A stretch of 64,000 nucleotides of DNA from Acaryochloris sp. CCMEE 5410 (GTDB taxonomy: Bacteria > Cyanobacteriota > Cyanobacteriia > Thermosynechococcales > Thermosynechococcaceae). The notes beneath the pieces were generated by a model, which saw nothing but the letters and a program-made list of their open reading frames with translations, was not told where the DNA came from and made no database searches. The position numbers and the translations under genes were made by a program. The stretch's first letter is position 1. Every line of letters starts with the position of its first letter. This document shows, in pieces, positions 56,447 to 64,000 of this stretch. The DNA lies in the NCBI RefSeq assembly GCF_000238775.2, contig NZ_AFEJ02000001.1, positions 3,410,001 through 3,474,000 of the forward strand, given 5' to 3'.

Positions 56447-57256
56447 ATGACCGTCTCTGAGAACCGCCCTAACTTGCCGCCCTCATCCCGGGTTCTGACC
56501 TTGGTGGGTCTGATTCTAATCCTGACCTTCTTTCTAGATTTTCTGGTCCGCTTGACCTCGCCCCAGCTTGGCAATGCCGAAGTCCAATTGACCCTACTCA
56601 ATGACTTAATCGATCGCGGCGTTATTCCCCTGATCGGTTTATCCCTGATTTATGCGGGTTTCTGGTTTCATCTATATACCAAGCCACCCCTGGTTACTGA
56701 TGCTCAAGACGATAAGGAACTGCGGGCAGCCTGGCAAGATCCCAAATTCTGGACCTTTGTCTTCGCCAGTGTTCTAGGACTGATGTTCTTACTGATTATT
56801 CCGTTTCACTATGCCAAAACCGGAGATGTGATTCAGAAAGCCCTCGATCAAGTTGAAGCAGAATGGACTCGTAACAAAGCCACCATTGATCAGCAGCTCA
56901 ATCAGGTCAAAGTCGAAGAGCAGCAATGGCAAGCCATCGGTAAAGACCCCACCCAGCTCGATCAGCTACTCAATAATCCCCAAATGCCGCCCCAACAAAA
57001 GGCCGCCCTTACCCAACTCAAGAAAGATCCCCAGGTACTGAAACAAAATGTAGACGCTCGGGTCAAGCAGCTCCAACAGCAACAAACCCAAGTTGCAGGT
57101 CAGTTAGCGGATGCGGAAAAGCGTAAAGCTGAGGTGGTCAAACGGGCAGAAGGAGAACGATCCATGACTCGTCTGCGGGCAGGAATTCGAAGTATATTAC
57201 TTGCGATCGCATTTGCCAGCATTGGCTGGACCGGACTACGAGACTCTTCCAACTAG
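56447..57256 (+). CDS. HpsJ-like membrane protein
   Basis: A 269-residue protein with two N-terminal helices (about 17-37 and 60-80), a third (about 96-120), a long Gln-rich coiled coil (about 125-235) and a C-terminal hydrophobic end. The pattern NDLIDRGVIPLIGLSLIYAGFW is like the HpsJ family, named from hormogonium polysaccharide secretion in filamentous cyanobacteria, but found more widely. Assignment is by eye. It is divergent from the Rieske operon and 67 bp upstream of murF. Confidence 0.7.
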   Translation: MTVSENRPNLPPSSRVLTLVGLILILTFFLDFLVRLTSPQLGNAEVQLTLLNDLIDRGVIPLIGLSLIYAGFWFHLYTKPPLVTDAQDDKELRAAWQDPKFWTFVFASVLGLMFLLIIPFHYAKTGDVIQKALDQVEAEWTRNKATIDQQLNQVKVEEQQWQAIGKDPTQLDQLLNNPQMPPQQKAALTQLKKDPQVLKQNVDARVKQLQQQQTQVAGQLADAEKRKAEVVKRAEGERSMTRLRAGIRSILLAIAFASIGWTGLRDSSN

Positions 57257-57323
57257 GGCCATCAGCAGACGGCCAGCAAGGTTTAGGGGATAATGACTAG
57301 CAGTCTTTAGAACATCCTCTCCC

Positions 57324-58670
57324 ATGACCTTGCAGGCTCCCCTTACCCAACTAATTGAGATTCTGGCCGCAAAGCCCCTTCATATCCCTGATGCTTTAAC
57401 CTCCCAGCAGGTTCAAGGCGTTAATACGGACACCCGCAGCCTGAAACCCCAGGAAATTTTTCTAGCCTTCTCGGGAGAGAACTTTGATGGTCATCGGTTT
57501 GCAGAGTCGGCAGTGCAGCAGGGCGCAATAGCTGCGATTGTCGATCACCCCATCGATGCAGCCATTCCTCAACTAGTGGTTCCAGATACCTTATTGGCCT
57601 ATCAGCGTTTGGGCCAATGGTGGCGACAGCAGTTTCAAATCCCGATTATTGCCATTACAGGCTCTGTCGGTAAAACCACCACTAAAGAGCTGATTTCAGC
57701 GGTCCTTGGTACGGCTGGATCCGTTCTCAAAACCGAGGCCAACTACAACAACGAAATTGGCGTCCCCAAAACCTTGTTAGGGTTAACCGCCGATCATGAC
57801 TATGCAGTTGTGGAAATGGGGATGCGGGGGCCAGGAGAAATCGCGGAACTGTCTCAGATTGCCCAACCCACCATTGGCGTGATCACCAATGTCGGCACTG
57901 CTCATATTGGTCGTCTAGGATCTAGAGAAGCCATTGCCCAAGCCAAATGTGAGCTACTAGCCCATATGCCTGCAAATAGTCTGGCAGTTCTCAATGCCGA
58001 TAATTCCTTACTGATTGAAACGGCTCAAACCGTGTGGTCGGGGGCTCAAGTCACCTATGGCCTAGACTCTGGCGATTTACGAGGACAGCTAGCGGATCAA
58101 ACACTACAGGTAGCGGGCCATTCTTTTCCCTTACCTCTGCCAGGGGCTCATAATGCCTTGAACTATTTAGCCGCCCTGACCATCGCCCAGCATCTCCATT
58201 TGGATCTCGCACCCCTACAGCAAGGTATTTTCCTGGAACTTCCTTCCGGTCGCGCTCGTAAACTCACCCTGCCTAACGATGTGGTGGTTCTAGATGAGAC
58301 CTATAACGCGGGCCTGGAATCCATGCAGGCAGCCCTCCATTTACTCGCCCAAACACCCGGCCAACGGCGAATTGCGGTACTGGGTCCCATGAAAGAATTG
58401 GGCGATTATGCCCCCGAACTCCATCGCCAAGTGGGCAATCTTGTCCAAACACTGAACATTGATCAGCTTTTGATCCTAGATCAAGGACCGGAAGGGAGTG
58501 CCTTAGCAGAGGGAACAACCACAGTCCCCACAGAGCAGTTTGCTAAGCATCAAGCCCTGATGGACTATCTCGATCAGCATATTCAGCCAGGCGATCGTCT
58601 CCTCTGCAAAGCGTCCCACTCCGTGGGGCTAGACCGCATTGTCGACCATCTCACCCAAGTCAAGGCTTAG
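57324..58670 (+). CDS. murF: UDP-N-acetylmuramoyl-tripeptide--D-alanyl-D-alanine ligase
   Basis: A 448-residue Mur ligase that adds D-Ala-D-Ala to the UDP-MurNAc-tripeptide. It shows VNTDTRSLKPQEIFLAFSG (substrate domain), P-loop ITGSVGKTTTKE (111-122), TEANYNNEIGVPKTLL, EMGMRGPGEI, and the C-terminal domain with DETYNAGLESMQAAL and LGPMKELG. All are standard MurF features. It converges with rph with 4 bp between stops. Confidence 0.96.
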   Translation: MTLQAPLTQLIEILAAKPLHIPDALTSQQVQGVNTDTRSLKPQEIFLAFSGENFDGHRFAESAVQQGAIAAIVDHPIDAAIPQLVVPDTLLAYQRLGQWWRQQFQIPIIAITGSVGKTTTKELISAVLGTAGSVLKTEANYNNEIGVPKTLLGLTADHDYAVVEMGMRGPGEIAELSQIAQPTIGVITNVGTAHIGRLGSREAIAQAKCELLAHMPANSLAVLNADNSLLIETAQTVWSGAQVTYGLDSGDLRGQLADQTLQVAGHSFPLPLPGAHNALNYLAALTIAQHLHLDLAPLQQGIFLELPSGRARKLTLPNDVVVLDETYNAGLESMQAALHLLAQTPGQRRIAVLGPMKELGDYAPELHRQVGNLVQTLNIDQLLILDQGPEGSALAEGTTTVPTEQFAKHQALMDYLDQHIQPGDRLLCKASHSVGLDRIVDHLTQVKA

Positions 58671-58674
58671 GCGC

Positions 58675-59394
58675 TTACGAGGCTAACGCCTGACGCTGGG
58701 CCTCGATTAACTGTTGAATGCCAATTTCTGCCAGGTCTAACATTTGATTGAGCTGGGGACGAGGTAGGGTGCCTTCTTCAGCCGTCCCCTGGACTTCTAG
58801 CAGCTCTAACTGTTCCGTTGCCACGACATTCAAATCCACCGCCGCACCGACATCTTCTGGGTAGTTGAGATCTAGAAAGGGCTGACCTTCTAGCAACCCC
58901 ACCGATACGGCGGCGACATGATGACGAATGGGGGATTGGGAGATTTCTCCCTTGCTCACTAGCTGATTCACCGCATCCACAAGGGCCACAAATCCACCCG
59001 TAATGGATGTCGTGCGCGTTCCTGCATCGGCTTGTAGGACATCGGCATCCACCACGAGGGTACGCTCTCCCAAAGCCTGTAAATCGAGGGCTGCCCGCAA
59101 ACTCCGACCGATTAACCGCTGAATCTCTTGGGTGCGTCCCGATAATTTCATCAGTTCTCGGCGCTGCCGTTCTGGAGTCGCTCCAGGTAGCATGCGATAT
59201 TCTGCCGTTAACCACCCCTGACCCGTGTCTTCTAAAAATCGGGGGACACCGGGCTGCACAGAAACCGTACACAGAACTTTCGTCTGTCCACATTCTGCCA
59301 GTACCGATCCAGCGGCAAAGTGGGTATACTCTCGGTGAAACCGAATCGGTCGAAGCTGATCCGGTTGACGGCCATCAGGACGTTGCCAAGTCAT
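58675..59394 (-). CDS. rph: Ribonuclease PH
   Basis: A 239-residue phosphorolytic 3'-5' exoribonuclease that trims tRNA 3' ends. Visible signatures are [13 protein letters not shown] (start), [39 protein letters not shown], and the catalytic region [20 protein letters not shown]. Length and motifs are complete. Upstream (59395-59634) is a short gap without obvious features, shared with the divergent CobO-like gene. Confidence 0.97.
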   Translation of the reverse strand: MTWQRPDGRQPDQLRPIRFHREYTHFAAGSVLAECGQTKVLCTVSVQPGVPRFLEDTGQGWLTAEYRMLPGATPERQRRELMKLSGRTQEIQRLIGRSLRAALDLQALGERTLVVDADVLQADAGTRTTSITGGFVALVDAVNQLVSKGEISQSPIRHHVAAVSVGLLEGQPFLDLNYPEDVGAAVDLNVVATEQLELLEVQGTAEEGTLPRPQLNQMLDLAEIGIQQLIEAQRQALAS

Positions 59395-59634
59395 GTATGC
59401 TTATTCTCAACTACACAGGGGTTGGCATCCACCACTGACCTAAGTATTGTGGGTGAGCCAATTTAAATCCCAACCAGCATACTCTAGATCACCCACTCGA
59501 AATCCGGGCTTTAGTAAAAGATTCTTTCAAAACTTAATACTTCCCATAAAAATGTTGACGGATCCAATAGATATGGTGTTGACTATGGGGGAAAGTTACA
59601 GGTGAACGCTACATCTGTTGTTAGCATCTAAACT

Positions 59635-60171
59635 ATGGTAGCCCAGCTAGATACTCCTCCCCGCGCAGTTGATTCTCCATCACGCCATATTGTCGAAGGC
59701 TTGGTCAAAATCTTCACTGCACCGCATCGCAGTTTTTTCACCTCAGTAATGGCGCAAGCACTTCGGGAGGCTGGGCAAGGAACGCGGGTACTCGTCGTCC
59801 AATTTTTGAAAGGGGGCATCAATATGGGCCACCACCACCCCATGCACCTCTGTCAAAATTTGGACTGGTATCGCTGCAATTTACCGCGCTGTATTGATAC
59901 ACCAGAGTTAGAGACCGATGAAATGCAAGCCATGGAAGATCTTTGGCAGCATACGAAAACTGCGATCGCAGATGGGGATTACTCCCTTGTGATTTTGGAT
60001 GAACTCAGTTTGGCCCTCCATCTCAATCTCATTCCCGAATCAGAAGTCTTAGGGTTGATTCAGCAGCGTCCTCAGCATATTGATATGATTTTGACGGGGC
60101 CGAATATGCCCTCGTCCCTGATGGATGTCGCCGACCAAATTACTGAGATGCGACGCAGCGTTTGCCCTTAG
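59635..60171 (+). CDS. CobO/BtuR-like P-loop-fold protein with degenerate P-loop
   Basis: A 178-residue relative of cob(I)yrinic acid a,c-diamide adenosyltransferase. It keeps GLVKIFT at the start, RVLVVQFLKGG, the DYSLVILDEL Walker B-like strand and DMILTGPNMP...MDVADQITEMR. The nucleotide-binding loop, usually GNGKGKTTAA, reads APHRSFFTSV (29-38), so the Lys and Thr that hold ATP are gone. It is unlikely to be an ATP-dependent adenosyltransferase and may have been repurposed in cyanobacteria (inference). Its end lies 16 bp before the dcd start. Confidence 0.8.
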   Translation: MVAQLDTPPRAVDSPSRHIVEGLVKIFTAPHRSFFTSVMAQALREAGQGTRVLVVQFLKGGINMGHHHPMHLCQNLDWYRCNLPRCIDTPELETDEMQAMEDLWQHTKTAIADGDYSLVILDELSLALHLNLIPESEVLGLIQQRPQHIDMILTGPNMPSSLMDVADQITEMRRSVCP

Positions 60172-60187
60172 TCCTGAAGAGGTTTCT

Positions 60188-60784
60188 GTGATCAAAAATG
60201 ATGCTTGGATCACCAGGATGGCTAATCAAGGCATGATTAGCCCTTTTGAGCCCCAGCTCGTACGGGAAGTGGAAGGCGATCCAGGGGTCTCTCAGCGCGT
60301 GATTAGCTATGGTCTATCGTCCTATGGCTATGATTTGCGATTGAGTGCCAACGAATTTCGTGTCTTTCGCCACATCCCTGGCACCATCGTTGATCCCAAG
60401 CATTTCAACCCTGCAAATTTAGAACCCGCAGCCCTGCATACGGATGAGAATGGCAGCTATTTTATCTTGCCAGCCCACTCCTATGGTTTGGGAGTCGCCC
60501 TTGAGCGTTTAGCGGTGCCGGAAAATGTCACGGTCATCTGTATTGGCAAAAGCACCTATGCCCGTATTGGCCTCATCGCCAATTTGACCCCCGCAGAAGC
60601 CGGCTGGCGGGGGCATTTAACCCTGGAATTTTCGAATTCATCCAGTGCCGACTGCCGGATTTACGCCAATGAAGGCATTGTCCAACTGCTCTTTTTTGAA
60701 GGCGAGCCCTGCACCGTCAGTTACGAAACCCGGCAAGGGAAATATCAAGACCAAGATGAACAGGTCACCCTGGCCCGGTTGTGA
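60188..60784 (+). CDS. dcd: dCTP deaminase
   Basis: This gene encodes 198 residues from GTG 60188. That start is chosen because it gives the conserved N-terminus (IKNDAWITRMANQGMI), although the frame opens at 60125 inside the previous gene. Signatures are VISYGLSSYGYDLRLS, VDPKHFNP, CIGKSTYARIGLIANLTPAEAGWRGHLTLEFSNSS (with catalytic Glu in AEAGW) and LFFEGEPC. It deaminates dCTP to dUTP for thymidylate synthesis. Confidence 0.95.
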   Translation: MIKNDAWITRMANQGMISPFEPQLVREVEGDPGVSQRVISYGLSSYGYDLRLSANEFRVFRHIPGTIVDPKHFNPANLEPAALHTDENGSYFILPAHSYGLGVALERLAVPENVTVICIGKSTYARIGLIANLTPAEAGWRGHLTLEFSNSSSADCRIYANEGIVQLLFFEGEPCTVSYETRQGKYQDQDEQVTLARL

Positions 60785-60795
60785 TCCCCGATGTA

Positions 60796-61638
60796 TTAAC
60801 GCCGAATCCAACCATTGATGGTAAAGCGACTGTCGGCAAACTGCTTCGAGGGACAGGTCACTGGTAACACTTCATGCATATAACGGCTGAGAAAAAAGAC
60901 GATGCTGTTATTGCGGGGATCAACGGTTTGAAACGTGTCTGCCTGGACGTAAAAGTTATTTTCGATTTTGCTGTCATACACCCGCAACTCTCCCCCTGAG
61001 AAGGGCTTGGGTTCTTTATAGAAGTAGTAAACGTAAGTCAGCTCACGGGTCGCTGTATCGGGACTGCCGTTATCGTTATGCAACTTGTAAAAGTTGCCAT
61101 CATTGTGGGACGTGAGCTGAGTTTCAATTTCCGAGGCTTGAAAAGCAGGTAGCTTCAGCTGTGTCAACACGGCAGGCAAGACCTGCTCAATGCGTTCCAT
61201 CACCCGCTGGGCCAAGCCATCTACATTCGGCAGAATCATGGACTGACGATAATCAGGGGTATCCGTTGTGGTTTGGGTAGGTACAAACGCAGATGCTTGT
61301 TGAATGGTGGTTTGGAGTAAAGCCTGATGTTCAGCAGCCGTCAAAAACTGATCCATCTGCACATAGGGAGAGAGGAGCACCTCTAAGGGCGCTGGATTGA
61401 ACGTAGGCTGAATATACATGGGAGGTTCCGTCACCAAACCTACTAAATGTTGGCTGGAAAAGCACAGCCCCGCATGGCCCGCCTGTAACGGGATTTGAAA
61501 CAATTCTGGCGGCTGAGACGTAACCGAAACCGCTTGAAACAAACGCTGTAGCAGCGGATCTGTAGCCTGCAAATAAACAGTTTGATGATGTCCGCCCTGG
61601 AGGAGCAAGTCGACTTTAACGATAGAAGGTGGGGTCAT
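60796..61638 (-). CDS. 2-oxoglutarate/Fe(II)-dependent oxygenase (prolyl-4-hydroxylase-like)
   Basis: A 280-residue protein with a variable N-terminal part (about 1-85) and a C-terminal double-stranded beta-helix. The iron triad is H187, D189 (LHNDNGSPD) and H255 (YMHEVLPV), and R271 (RFTINGW) binds 2-oxoglutarate. The motif GGELRVYDS is typical of the P4H-like branch. The substrate is unknown (protein or small molecule). The gene is convergent with dcd (11 bp) and follows cobK by 56 bp. Confidence 0.88.
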   Translation of the reverse strand: MTPPSIVKVDLLLQGGHHQTVYLQATDPLLQRLFQAVSVTSQPPELFQIPLQAGHAGLCFSSQHLVGLVTEPPMYIQPTFNPAPLEVLLSPYVQMDQFLTAAEHQALLQTTIQQASAFVPTQTTTDTPDYRQSMILPNVDGLAQRVMERIEQVLPAVLTQLKLPAFQASEIETQLTSHNDGNFYKLHNDNGSPDTATRELTYVYYFYKEPKPFSGGELRVYDSKIENNFYVQADTFQTVDPRNNSIVFFLSRYMHEVLPVTCPSKQFADSRFTINGWIRR

Positions 61639-61694
61639 AGCTGAATAGATTTCAAATCGTGGCAGCCCACATCAGCTGTCTGGTCTCCCACATC

Positions 61695-62483
61695 TTAGAC
61701 CGGTTTCTGGTGGAGGGCAGCTTGGCAAAATTGCACAGCGGTTTCTATATCGCTCGTTTGGTGGGGATAGGGCACTATAGGTCGCTTGATGATGATCAAG
61801 GTAACGCCCAAGGCCTGAGCCACACGACGCTTAATATCTTCCCCCCCAGGCTGGCCAGACGCTTTCGTAACGACAACGGAGATTTGCCACTGCTGCCAAA
61901 GGGCTTTTTCCAGATCGAAGGAAATAGGAGGGCGCAAAGCAATAATGCGATCGCAACTCAATCCCGCATCCACTGCCGCCCGAAATGCCTGAGCACGAGG
62001 CAAAATTCTCGCAAATAATGTGCTTTTGGATTGGCATTCTCGAAACAGCGGTAGCCATTTGCTGCCAATCGTCAATAAAACCCGCTGCCCCTCTAGGTAT
62101 TGCCCATGCACGAGTTGCGCAACGGTATCAACCTCCACGACCCAAGGATTAGCCGCTAAGTCATCAGCCCTAGAAGACCGCTCAAATCGTAAGTAAGGAA
62201 TCTGAAGCTGAGTGGATACTTGTATGGCCAATTTCGAAATCTCTGTGGCATAGGGATGAGACGCATCCAAAATCGCGCCAATTTGTTGGTCTCGACAAAA
62301 TGTTGGCCAGGTTTGATCAGTCAAAGCGCCTGTACAAACTCTTAAGCCCAATGACTGAAGATACAGATCCTGAGCCGAGTCAGTCAGGACTGTAATCACG
62401 CCAGGGAGACCCGCACCATCTAATGCAGAAGCTAACTGAACACTTTCCGTTGTCCCTCCAACTAGCCAAATTCGAGCAGGCAT
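61695..62483 (-). CDS. cobK: Precorrin-6A/cobalt-precorrin-6A reductase
   Basis: A 262-residue reductase of corrin-ring synthesis (CobK/CbiJ). The N-terminus ARIWLVGGTTESVQLASAL carries the GGTxE motif, followed by DASHPYATEISKLA, PYLRFERS (substrate pocket) and VLLTIGSKWLPLF. The C-terminal VVTKASGQPGGEDIKRRVAQALGVTLIIIKRP is characteristic. It uses NADPH. It is the only classical cobalamin-pathway gene here apart from the diverged CobO-like protein. Confidence 0.94.
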   Translation of the reverse strand: MPARIWLVGGTTESVQLASALDGAGLPGVITVLTDSAQDLYLQSLGLRVCTGALTDQTWPTFCRDQQIGAILDASHPYATEISKLAIQVSTQLQIPYLRFERSSRADDLAANPWVVEVDTVAQLVHGQYLEGQRVLLTIGSKWLPLFRECQSKSTLFARILPRAQAFRAAVDAGLSCDRIIALRPPISFDLEKALWQQWQISVVVTKASGQPGGEDIKRRVAQALGVTLIIIKRPIVPYPHQTSDIETAVQFCQAALHQKPV

Positions 62484-62748
62484 CTTCAGTCAATTGCGAG
62501 TAATTAGCTTTAACATAAATGAACACTGAGTCTATGACCAGACAGCTAAATCAACACTTAAAGAAAAATGCTCTCTAACTAGACTTTTTTGGGCATCCTA
62601 GGGATTAAGAACCAATTCGTTCTACCTCAAGGGGGGAAACCTAGCAATAGGTTGTGAGGTTGTCGATATCAACGCAGGTACCTAACCAAAAGGCACTGCT
62701 GTTATAAGCCTTTTAACAACTCTCAATAGACTTGAGTACGACTTGGTT

Positions 62749-64000
62749 GTGGAAATCAATCAGAAAAAACAGGCCCGACATTTACTCATTTTTGAGGACA
62801 AAGAAGGATTAAGGTTGGTGCCTCTAGAGGCCTCCTCACACTCTTTGGGGCGTGATCCAACCAATTCCATAGTGCTGCATTCAAAAGCAGTTTCCCGTCA
62901 GCATGCGTTATTACTGCGGGTGACCAGCTCTGATCCCAATAACTATGGCTTCTTACTGATTGATGGCGATTTACAAGGCCAACGCAGCACCAATGGCATT
63001 AAGGTCAATGGCGTTAAATGTCGGTCACGTCGCCTGCAAGATCAAGATCTGCTCACCTTTGGCAACCACATCAAAGCCCGATACATTGCCGTTGTTCCTC
63101 AATCTGATGCCGAATTTGAGGAATATTGTCGTACCGCCGATTATGAAGCCCTCTTCACCCCTCCTGCGTCTCAATCGACCGTCGTCCCCGAACAACCTTC
63201 AGCCCTAGAAGAGGAAGGTTTGGATGAGGCCCCTCTCATTCGACTGGCCTCTTTCCCCGAAATTTCTCCCAGCCCCATGCTGGAAATTAATCTCGAAGGA
63301 GAACTGACGTATCTCAATCCAGCCGCAGTCAGTGCCTTTCCAGAACTCCCTTTATTGGGAATGCAGCATCCAGCTTTAAACGGCCTCCTTAATTTCATCC
63401 ACACCTCTGATACCAACATTTTGGTCCGGGAAATTACTGTTGCCGACAAGATGTATGAGCAATCGATTCACTTTATTTCTGAGAGCGATCTAATTCGCTG
63501 CTGCGTCTTTGATATTACCGAGCGCAAGCTAGCCGAAGCTGAGCTCCGCAAACGCGATCGCTTACTACAGAGCGTGGCTCAAGCCACTACACATCTCCTA
63601 GAAAATGTTGGATACGACGCCATTGACACTGCTTTGGCAATTTTAGGTGAAGCAGCTGGAGTTGATCGCATTTGTATTTGCAAAAATCACACGCTACCGG
63701 ATACCGGCGAAAGCGGAACTAGCATGCGGTTTGAGTGGGTTCGCTCCTCCATTGAATCCGTGCGCCACCGCCCTCATAGACAAGAGCAAAGCTATCACTC
63801 CCCCCATCTCAGACGCTGGTATCACGCCTTAACCGACGAGGTCACCATTCGCAGCCTGGTTCAGGACTTGCCCGAAATCGAACAACAGGTCTTAGCCCAA
63901 GACAGTATTCTGTCGATTTTAGTGGTTCCCATTATTGTCAATCACCGATTTTGGGGATTTATTGAACTTCATAACTGCACCCGCGAATATCACTGGTCCC
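62749..64000 (+). CDS. FHA-PAS-GAF signalling protein, N-terminal part (cut by window edge)
   Basis: The frame is open from 62686 to the end of the window. GTG 62749 is the likely start (TTG 62743 is an alternative). About 417 codons are present. An FHA domain at about 12-100 has G34R35, S49R50xH52 and a later STNGIKVNG, all expected for phosphothreonine binding. A PAS domain follows at about 185-265 (MLEINLEGELTYLNPAAV, ending CCVFDITERKLAEAEL), then a coiled linker and a GAF domain (from about 280; AGVDRICICKN, VVPIIVNHRFWGFIELHN). The output domain (histidine kinase, cyclase or phosphatase) is beyond the edge. Confidence 0.88.
   Translation, partial: MEINQKKQARHLLIFEDKEGLRLVPLEASSHSLGRDPTNSIVLHSKAVSRQHALLLRVTSSDPNNYGFLLIDGDLQGQRSTNGIKVNGVKCRSRRLQDQDLLTFGNHIKARYIAVVPQSDAEFEEYCRTADYEALFTPPASQSTVVPEQPSALEEEGLDEAPLIRLASFPEISPSPMLEINLEGELTYLNPAAVSAFPELPLLGMQHPALNGLLNFIHTSDTNILVREITVADKMYEQSIHFISESDLIRCCVFDITERKLAEAELRKRDRLLQSVAQATTHLLENVGYDAIDTALAILGEAAGVDRICICKNHTLPDTGESGTSMRFEWVRSSIESVRHRPHRQEQSYHSPHLRRWYHALTDEVTIRSLVQDLPEIEQQVLAQDSILSILVVPIIVNHRFWGFIELHNCTREYHWS

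Noticed and set aside
62834-62850. CTCCTCACACTC motif resembling the small RNA Yfr1 core
   Set aside because: It is inside the coding part of the FHA protein, with no flanking hairpins or terminator of that RNA.

Overview
The window looks like chromosomal DNA from a cyanobacterium. The evidence is photosystem I assembly factor Ycf3, sulfolipid synthase SqdB, a ferredoxin-dependent BciB-type reductase next to a PaO/Tic55-type Rieske oxygenase, the cyanobacterial families DUF1823 and DUF3611, a PEP-CTERM protein, and many GCGATCGC (HIP1) octamers inside genes. The base composition and gene mix remind me of Acaryochloris-like genomes, but that is a guess from memory. I see no tRNA, rRNA, CRISPR array, insertion sequence or prophage.

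Layout. 1-5 kb: the start of msrA, then a large secreted metzincin-like protease with five 324-bp tandem repeats. 5-14.5 kb: smc, then a polysaccharide pair (Wzz/BY-kinase and GT2 glycosyltransferase), then two exported proteins, one of them PEP-CTERM. 14.5-22 kb: sqdB, an orphan TRAP binding protein divergent from an overlapping GH2-GH9 glycosidase pair, and a membrane protein. 22-29 kb: two paralogous zinc-ribbon/kinase/FGE-sulfatase proteins, the second a predicted pseudokinase, then an SbcC/Rad50-like ATPase with no visible zinc hook. 29-38 kb: small conserved proteins, a CPBP protease, ycf3, a DMT exporter, a DUF389 protein with an OmpA-like tail, and a secreted propeller protein, with CRP-like palindromes in two of the gaps.

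38-43 kb is the best-defined system. A guanidine-I (ykkC) riboswitch with an overlapping terminator precedes a ureohydrolase of the Ni-dependent guanidine hydrolase (GdmH) type, HypA- and HypB-like nickel chaperones, and a complete ABC importer (lipoprotein, permease, ATPase). I read this as a guanidine-induced uptake and hydrolysis operon. The importer's substrate is inferred from context.

43-50 kb, minus strand: a Ser/Thr kinase-TPR protein coupled to anmK and an unknown gene, and a compact three-gene cassette (KASIII-like synthase, haem-oxygenase-like diiron oxidase, unknown 295-residue protein) that looks like an uncharacterised acyl-modifying pathway. 50-64 kb: a TPR protein, the BciB-DUF3611-DUF1823 cluster with the Rieske oxygenase upstream, an HpsJ-like protein, murF, rph, a CobO-like protein that has lost its P-loop, dcd, a 2OG-Fe(II) oxygenase, cobK, and the beginning of an FHA-PAS-GAF signalling protein cut by the window edge.
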